The notes below the pieces were generated by a model that was given only the letters and a program-made list of their open reading frames with translations, searched no databases and was not told where the DNA came from. Shown here one piece after another: positions 59,325 to 64,000 of a stretch of 64,000 bases of DNA (positions are counted from its first letter, which is position 1; each line of letters begins with the position of its first letter). The stretch covers positions 1-64,000 of the forward strand of contig CAMAPT010000002.1 of assembly GCA_945860225.1 (NCBI GenBank), given 5' to 3'. A program made the translations under genes and the position numbers. The stretch is from Chitinophaga pinensis. Its GTDB lineage: Bacteria; Bacteroidota; Bacteroidia; B-17B0; Aurantibacillaceae.

Positions 59325-62033
59325 ATGAAGAGACGTTGTTTGTTTATTATTGCCCTATTAACATGCGTCCATTTTTTAAAGGCGCAATTGCCTAATGGTA
59401 CGTATTCGGATTATTTTAGGGAAGGTAATTTTTTGATGGGAGAAGAAAATTATGATATGGCTTTGAAAAATTATTTAGAGGCCTACAAAATTGATTCAAC
59501 TTCAGCCAATATCAATTACAAAATTGGATTATGTTATCTGAATTCGTCATTGCATAAAGAAATGGCTGAAGCTTATTTGGCCAAATCCTTAAAAAATATC
59601 TCTAAAAATTATAATCCTGATGAGGTTGCAGAGCAAGCCGCTTCACCTCTAGCAGTGATGTATTATGCCAAAGCGCTTCATATTAATTACAAATTTGACG
59701 AGGCAGTAACACAATATAATTTTTTCGAAAATCTTTACGCCAAGAAAAAAGAAACTAAGGAGGAAGTTGCTTTTTTAAAGTCACAAACGGTATATTCTAA
59801 GGAAGTAGTTTCTAAACCTATAACCATGAATATGGAAAACATGGGCGATAGCATTAATAGCTCTTTTCCGGAATATAGTCCGGTTTTAAGTCCGGATGAA
59901 TCGATGTTGATATATACAACGAGAAGAAATACCAGTACAGGAGGAGAAAAAACAGTTGACGGACAGTATTATGAAGACATTGTGGTGTCTTATAAAAATG
60001 AAAGTGGAAAATGGTCAGCCCCAAAATCTATTTCAGAATTAATAAACACTAGTGGGCACGAGGGCTCTGTTAATTTGTCGGCTGATGGACAGACCTTAAT
60101 TCTTTATAAAGATGATGGAGGTAACGGAAATGTATATTTTAGTTCCTGGAATGGAAAAGAATGGGGGTTTATACAAAGTTTTGGTTCCGATGTGAACACA
60201 AAATATTGGGAGTCTCATGCATGTTTAACAGCTGATAAAAATACTTTGTATTTTGTATCTGACCGACCTGGAGGATATGGAGGAAGAGATATTTATCGTT
60301 GTGTTAAACTTCCTAATGGTGCCTGGAGTAAGGCACAGAACGTTGGACCGACCATTAATACAAAATACGATGAGGACGGCCCTTTTATGCACCCGGATGG
60401 TGTTACGATGATTTTTGCCTCAAAGGGTCATAAATCAATGGGGGGATTTGATTTATTTACTACCAAAATAGGAGAAGATAATCGTTTTTCTGAACCACAA
60501 GGTATGCCTTATCCAATTAACACAACTGATGATGACGTGTTTTTTGTTCTATCGCCAGATGGTAAACGTGGTTATTTATCTTCTGAAAATGGTAAAGGTG
60601 GTTTTGGAGAAAAAGACATTTATAAAGTTATTTTAAGCGAATCAGAAGAGAAGCCTTTAGCATTATATAAAGGTAAAATATTGGAAGTTAAGCACAAGCA
60701 TCGCTTCACATTCAAACAGATACCTCTAGAAACTTCACTTTTGAGTGAGGCTGATGAATTTGATGTTCGAATGAATAATAAAGAGGCTTTATCCAAGAAG
60801 AAACCGTTAATATTTGATGGATTTGTTCATTTGAGTGATAACAACCAACCTGCTAAGTCTTTAAAATTAATTTTATTAGATAGTTTAGGGAATAAAAAAG
60901 ATTCTGTTGTAACTGATAAAAATGGGTACTTTAAATTTAATTTCAGTTTTAATTCGTTAGATATGGTAAAAAATTATCTAGTTGATGCTGAGGATACAGA
61001 TGGTGTATTATTACAAAAGAATAAATACCATTTAGTTAAAAATGAAAAATTGGTAACGGCAAGTGAAGCAATAGATAATATAAAATTAGAGAATGATTTA
61101 GAGGTATTTGTGACTAATAAGGAAACTGGTCAGTTAATAGGAATATATAGACCAAAGCCAAATGGAGAATATGCAGCCATCTTAGATCCAAGTAAAAATT
61201 ATAATTTTTCTTATAAAACCAATGGTCGCGAATATTATAATGAGGATGTATTTGTTCCAAATGAACATAAATTCCTTGAATTCTCGATGGAACCTGTCGT
61301 TTTATTACCAAGTGGTAAAATGAAGCCCAAAGGACATGCTTTAAATACCATTGTATTAAACAATAGGAAAGAGCAAGCTCCTGTTCCTCATGCAAAAGTT
61401 ACATTATTGATGCTAGGAGAAAAAGATATCCATTTTGAAGTAGATGGTAATGGCGTTAAAGAAGGTTTTCCATTGGTGAATAATGAATTATATACCATTT
61501 TAGCTGAAGCTAATGGAAAAAAATCGACGATTAGTTCATTTAACACCGTAGGTATAAAAGGCAGTAAAACGTTTACGCAATTGTTGTATTTAGATAACGA
61601 ACCGGTGTTTACAAAAACAACAAAAAATATTGTGGATGGTGAAACATTTCATCCGGAGGTTGCTTGTGGCTCACCGATAAACTATAAATATAATTTCGAA
61701 TATAATGCTAATGAGGTTGAAGATGCTAAAGATTGGAATGTGTTAATTGATGGAATTGTAAGCAAAACAAAACAATGTAATCCTATTGTGAAAATTATGT
61801 CAAGCGCCTCTTATGTACCTACTCAAAAGTTTGCTAATAATCAAGTGTTAGCTTCTACAAGAGCAGATAATATGGAGGAAAAAATGAAAGCTGCAGTAAA
61901 TGCAAAAGGAGGAGATGCTAAAAAAATTATATTTACAAAAGTTTCAGCAGTAAGAGGGCCTGTATACGAATTTGATAAAGAGAATACTGATAAATACGCC
62001 CCTTATCAGTATGTGCATGTGATTGCTCGATAA
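59325..62033 (+). CDS. TPR/PD40 envelope protein with decayed OmpA-like C-terminus
   Basis: A 902-aa exported protein of PorE-like layout. The signal peptide is residues 1-20 (ending FLKAQ). TPR repeats (about 25-150) are followed by WD40-like PD40 repeats (about 185-445; SSFPEYSPVLSPDESMLIY, DGPFMHPDGVTMIFASKGH, DVFFVLSPDGKRGYLSSENG), a carboxypeptidase-regulatory-like region (about 510-580) and a C-terminal ~90-residue segment shaped like an OmpA domain. In the last, the GHTD motif is replaced by SSAS, so peptidoglycan binding is doubtful. Relation to T9SS PorE is inferred. Confidence 0.85.
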   Translation: MKRRCLFIIALLTCVHFLKAQLPNGTYSDYFREGNFLMGEENYDMALKNYLEAYKIDSTSANINYKIGLCYLNSSLHKEMAEAYLAKSLKNISKNYNPDEVAEQAASPLAVMYYAKALHINYKFDEAVTQYNFFENLYAKKKETKEEVAFLKSQTVYSKEVVSKPITMNMENMGDSINSSFPEYSPVLSPDESMLIYTTRRNTSTGGEKTVDGQYYEDIVVSYKNESGKWSAPKSISELINTSGHEGSVNLSADGQTLILYKDDGGNGNVYFSSWNGKEWGFIQSFGSDVNTKYWESHACLTADKNTLYFVSDRPGGYGGRDIYRCVKLPNGAWSKAQNVGPTINTKYDEDGPFMHPDGVTMIFASKGHKSMGGFDLFTTKIGEDNRFSEPQGMPYPINTTDDDVFFVLSPDGKRGYLSSENGKGGFGEKDIYKVILSESEEKPLALYKGKILEVKHKHRFTFKQIPLETSLLSEADEFDVRMNNKEALSKKKPLIFDGFVHLSDNNQPAKSLKLILLDSLGNKKDSVVTDKNGYFKFNFSFNSLDMVKNYLVDAEDTDGVLLQKNKYHLVKNEKLVTASEAIDNIKLENDLEVFVTNKETGQLIGIYRPKPNGEYAAILDPSKNYNFSYKTNGREYYNEDVFVPNEHKFLEFSMEPVVLLPSGKMKPKGHALNTIVLNNRKEQAPVPHAKVTLLMLGEKDIHFEVDGNGVKEGFPLVNNELYTILAEANGKKSTISSFNTVGIKGSKTFTQLLYLDNEPVFTKTTKNIVDGETFHPEVACGSPINYKYNFEYNANEVEDAKDWNVLIDGIVSKTKQCNPIVKIMSSASYVPTQKFANNQVLASTRADNMEEKMKAAVNAKGGDAKKIIFTKVSAVRGPVYEFDKENTDKYAPYQYVHVIAR

Positions 62034-62052
62034 CTATTTAAAAATAAACAAA

Positions 62053-62085
62053 AAAACACCGAACTTTTTAAATTCGGTGTTTTTG
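62053..62085 (+). terminator. Rho-independent terminator after the TPR/PD40 gene
   Basis: An AAACACCGAA / TTCGGTGTTT stem around an eight- or nine-base loop, followed by TTTG, 20 bases past the stop. Confidence 0.9.
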
Positions 62086-62105
62086 TTTTAATACCTTTGC
62101 AATCT

Positions 62106-62846
62106 ATGCAGAATGAGTGGTTTTCTTCTTGGTTTGACACACCTTATTATCATACGCTTTATAAAAACAGAGACGATCGAGAGGCGTGTACTTTTATAGA
62201 TTATTTAACTCAGTTTTTACAATTAAGTCCTCATGCTATGTGTTGGGATTTATGTTGTGGAAAAGGGAGGCATAGTATCTATTTAAATAAAAAAGGATAC
62301 AATGTTATAGGAACCGATTTATCAGACCAAAGTATTAAAGAAGCCAACAAGCAGGCTAACGAAACACTTCAATTTCATGAGCATGATATGAGAAATATGT
62401 TTCGATTGAATCATTTCGATGCCGTATTAAACTTATTTACGAGTTTTGGTTATTTTGATAATAAGGAAGACGATTTAAAAGTTTTTTCATCTGTACAAAA
62501 ATCATTAAAAAATGATGGATTATTTGTATTGGATTTTCTGAATGCAACTTATGTTCGTAATAATTTGGTTGAAAATGATTTGAAAGAAATAGATGGAATC
62601 ACCTTTCATATTGCTAAAACAATTGAAAATAATATGGTTGTGAAAAAAATTAATTTTTCAGATCGAGGTGAGCATTTTTCGTTTGAGGAACGTGTTCATT
62701 TATATGATAAAATGTATTTTGAAGCTTTAGCTAAACAATCTGGTTTAGAAATGACTCATACATTTGGTAATTACCATTTGGAGAAGTTTGATGAGCGTGT
62801 TTCTCCACGTTTAATTCTTGTTTTCAAAAAAACGAATCATTTATGA
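62106..62846 (+). CDS. Class I SAM-dependent methyltransferase
   Basis: A 246-aa methyltransferase from ATG 62106; a TTG in frame at 62097 is inside a -7-like TACCTTTG box (62092-62099). The SAM loop is WDLCCGKGRHSIYLNKKG, the acidic loop GTDLSDQSI and the later VLNLFTSFGYFDN motif. The substrate is unknown. Its stop overlaps the ZIP gene start (ATGA), so the two are translationally coupled. Confidence 0.88.
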   Translation: MQNEWFSSWFDTPYYHTLYKNRDDREACTFIDYLTQFLQLSPHAMCWDLCCGKGRHSIYLNKKGYNVIGTDLSDQSIKEANKQANETLQFHEHDMRNMFRLNHFDAVLNLFTSFGYFDNKEDDLKVFSSVQKSLKNDGLFVLDFLNATYVRNNLVENDLKEIDGITFHIAKTIENNMVVKKINFSDRGEHFSFEERVHLYDKMYFEALAKQSGLEMTHTFGNYHLEKFDERVSPRLILVFKKTNHL

Positions 62847-63589
62847 GTCTGTGGCTTTTAACATTTTGGCTTTCTATTCCGGTTTTGGGCACTGGCATAG
62901 CATTTCTATCTTTAAAAATTCAAGCAAAAAATTTACGATTTTTATTGGCTTTTAGTGCGGCCTATCTATTTGCTATTTCGGTAACTCATTTGTTGCCAGA
63001 ATGTTATGAAAATAGTGATTACAAGTTAATAGGACTATTTATAATAGTTGGTTTTTTTATACAAATCGTTATTGAATATTTTAGTGCCGGTATCGAACAC
63101 GGACATGTGCATGCTCATTCTGATTCTTGTAAAAAGCATTTGCCTTATGGCATGATTACAGGTTTATATTTACACTCTTTGCTTGAAGGTTTGCCCATTT
63201 ATCAAAGTGGCATTATAGAAACGCATACACAAGCTGTATTATCTACCCAACAATCTTTAGTGTTTGGTATAGCCATTCATAATATACCCATTGCTATTGC
63301 TTTTGTAACCTTGTTAATTGAACATAAAACTTCGAAAATAAAAACCATTTTTTTACTGATTGGATTTTCATTGATGGCTCCAATGGGATGTTTGATTAGT
63401 TACGTTTTAAACTCAATAGGGATTCAAAATTATGATGGATTTCTGAAATTTTCATTTGCAGTAGTAATTGGTATTTTTCTTCATATATCTACGGCTATTA
63501 TGTTTGAAACAGGAGAAAATCATCGTTATAATTTAGCAAAAATTATATCGATGATTGCAGGCGTTTGTATGGCATCCTTAATAAGTTGA
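62843..63589 (+). CDS. ZIP-family metal transporter
   Basis: Inner-membrane divalent-cation importer (248 aa) with about eight helices. The metal-binding motifs are VTHLLPECYE, YLHSLLEGLPIY (the HS..EG pattern on helix IV-type) and IHNIPIAIAF. A His-rich loop GIEHGHVHAHSDS (about residues 84-97) between helices III and IV is the usual cytoplasmic metal sensor. Zinc is likely but not proven. It overlaps the methyltransferase gene by 4 bases. Confidence 0.92.
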   Translation: MSLWLLTFWLSIPVLGTGIAFLSLKIQAKNLRFLLAFSAAYLFAISVTHLLPECYENSDYKLIGLFIIVGFFIQIVIEYFSAGIEHGHVHAHSDSCKKHLPYGMITGLYLHSLLEGLPIYQSGIIETHTQAVLSTQQSLVFGIAIHNIPIAIAFVTLLIEHKTSKIKTIFLLIGFSLMAPMGCLISYVLNSIGIQNYDGFLKFSFAVVIGIFLHISTAIMFETGENHRYNLAKIISMIAGVCMASLIS

Positions 63590-63627
63590 AAATAATAAAT
63601 TTTTTACCCTGAACTAGCAGCGGCGAT

Positions 63628-64000
63628 ATGTTTACCCAATCAGCTATCGTGAACCCACTAGCACACAACGACACGTTATTCGTTGATGTGATTGTGCCTT
63701 TGTCGGTTGCTAATAAATACACTTACAGAGTTCCAAAGGAATTAAATGATTGGGTGGCCATAGGTAAACGTGTTATTGTGCAGTTTGGGAAAACGAAATT
63801 TTATACGGCCATCATTTGTTCCATTCATCCCAATCCTCCAAAAAATTATGAAGCTAAATACATAGATTCTGTGTTGGATGATGAACCGATAATTACATCT
63901 TCGCAACTCCAATTATGGGATTGGATTTCACATTATTATTTGTGTAATCCGGGGGATGTAATGAATGCCGCACTACCAAGTGGATTAAAATTAAGTAGCT
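63628..64000 (+). CDS. priA: Primosomal protein N' (PriA), 5' part
   Basis: The first 124 codons of a gene that runs off the window. LFVDVIVPLSVANKYTYRVP, then IGKRVIVQFGKTKFYTAII, then LWDWISHYYLCNPGDVMNAALPSGLK match the PriA N-terminal 3'-DNA-binding domain, which recognises stalled forks. I choose ATG 63628. It starts 38 bases after the ZIP gene. The helicase domain is not in view. Confidence 0.9.
   Translation, partial: MFTQSAIVNPLAHNDTLFVDVIVPLSVANKYTYRVPKELNDWVAIGKRVIVQFGKTKFYTAIICSIHPNPPKNYEAKYIDSVLDDEPIITSSQLQLWDWISHYYLCNPGDVMNAALPSGLKLSS

Overview
The window is chromosomal DNA from a low-GC member of the Bacteroidota, probably Flavobacteriia- or Sphingobacteriia-like; the genus cannot be resolved from sequence alone. 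The evidence is type IX secretion (T9SS) C-terminal sorting domains, exact TTTG-N19-TAnnTTTG promoters (the -33/-7 type of this phylum), BshB1 (bacillithiol), a split MlaEF/MlaD lipid transporter, a SusC/CirA-like TonB receptor with a CarboxypepD_reg-like domain, and many Bacteroidota-type lipoproteins and outer-membrane barrels. Most of the window is ordinary core genome with short intergenic gaps.

Layout. 0-4.5 kb: rpsP, a universal stress protein, mlaE-mlaF and a THUMP-type rRNA methyltransferase. 4.5-10.7 kb: carotenoid locus with crtD divergent from crtI-crtB-idi, then a DODA-type dioxygenase and an ECF sigma factor. The crtD/crtI divergent promoter region and the sigma promoter share clustered TTGTTTAA boxes. 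11-20 kb: lysS, a lipoprotein, an isolated Mrr-type nuclease with cassette-like flanks, hsp20, a TonB-dependent receptor and acs. 19.6-28.5 kb, minus strand: envelope/stress genes, a ClC transporter, a Crp/Fnr regulator, rlmH, rny, zapA and a 910-residue coiled-coil protein that appears to be a greatly enlarged form of the small protein usually found upstream of zapA. 28.7-35.1 kb: an M23 peptidase, ung, nrdB and nrdA.

35.2-37.5 kb is the most unusual part. A truncated T9SS sorting domain is followed by two compact modules: a RelE/ParE toxin-antitoxin pair, and a secreted alpha/beta hydrolase with a 54-aa membrane protein. Each module is bounded by perfect inverted 9-10 bp ends (GTTATGTGCC/GGCACATAAC and GTTAGTGCC/GGCACTAAC). 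They are separated by a long imperfect hairpin that is part of a 162-bp direct repeat. This resembles integron gene cassettes with attC-like sites but no integrase in view (CALIN-like).

37.9-44.8 kb: a RidA-family deaminase and an aldehyde dehydrogenase (probably the aminomuconate arm of kynurenine catabolism) around thiL, two secreted barrel-like proteins, a PLP deaminase-family enzyme, a BBP2-like porin and a DUF5522 protein. 45-49.6 kb: an operon of MCE/MlaD, a membrane Fe-S protein, a HAD protein, a CCG-domain Fe-S protein and a TPR lipoprotein. 49.7-57.7 kb: a membrane protein, a secreted DNA/RNA endonuclease, a 973-aa T9SS cargo protein, tRNA-Leu(GAG), a PhnA-domain protein and bshB1. 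57.8-64 kb: a 2-oxoacid dehydrogenase E2, a TPR/PD40 envelope protein with a decayed OmpA-like C-terminus, a methyltransferase, a ZIP transporter and the start of priA.

No rRNA, CRISPR array, insertion sequence, prophage, integrase or replication origin was recognised.
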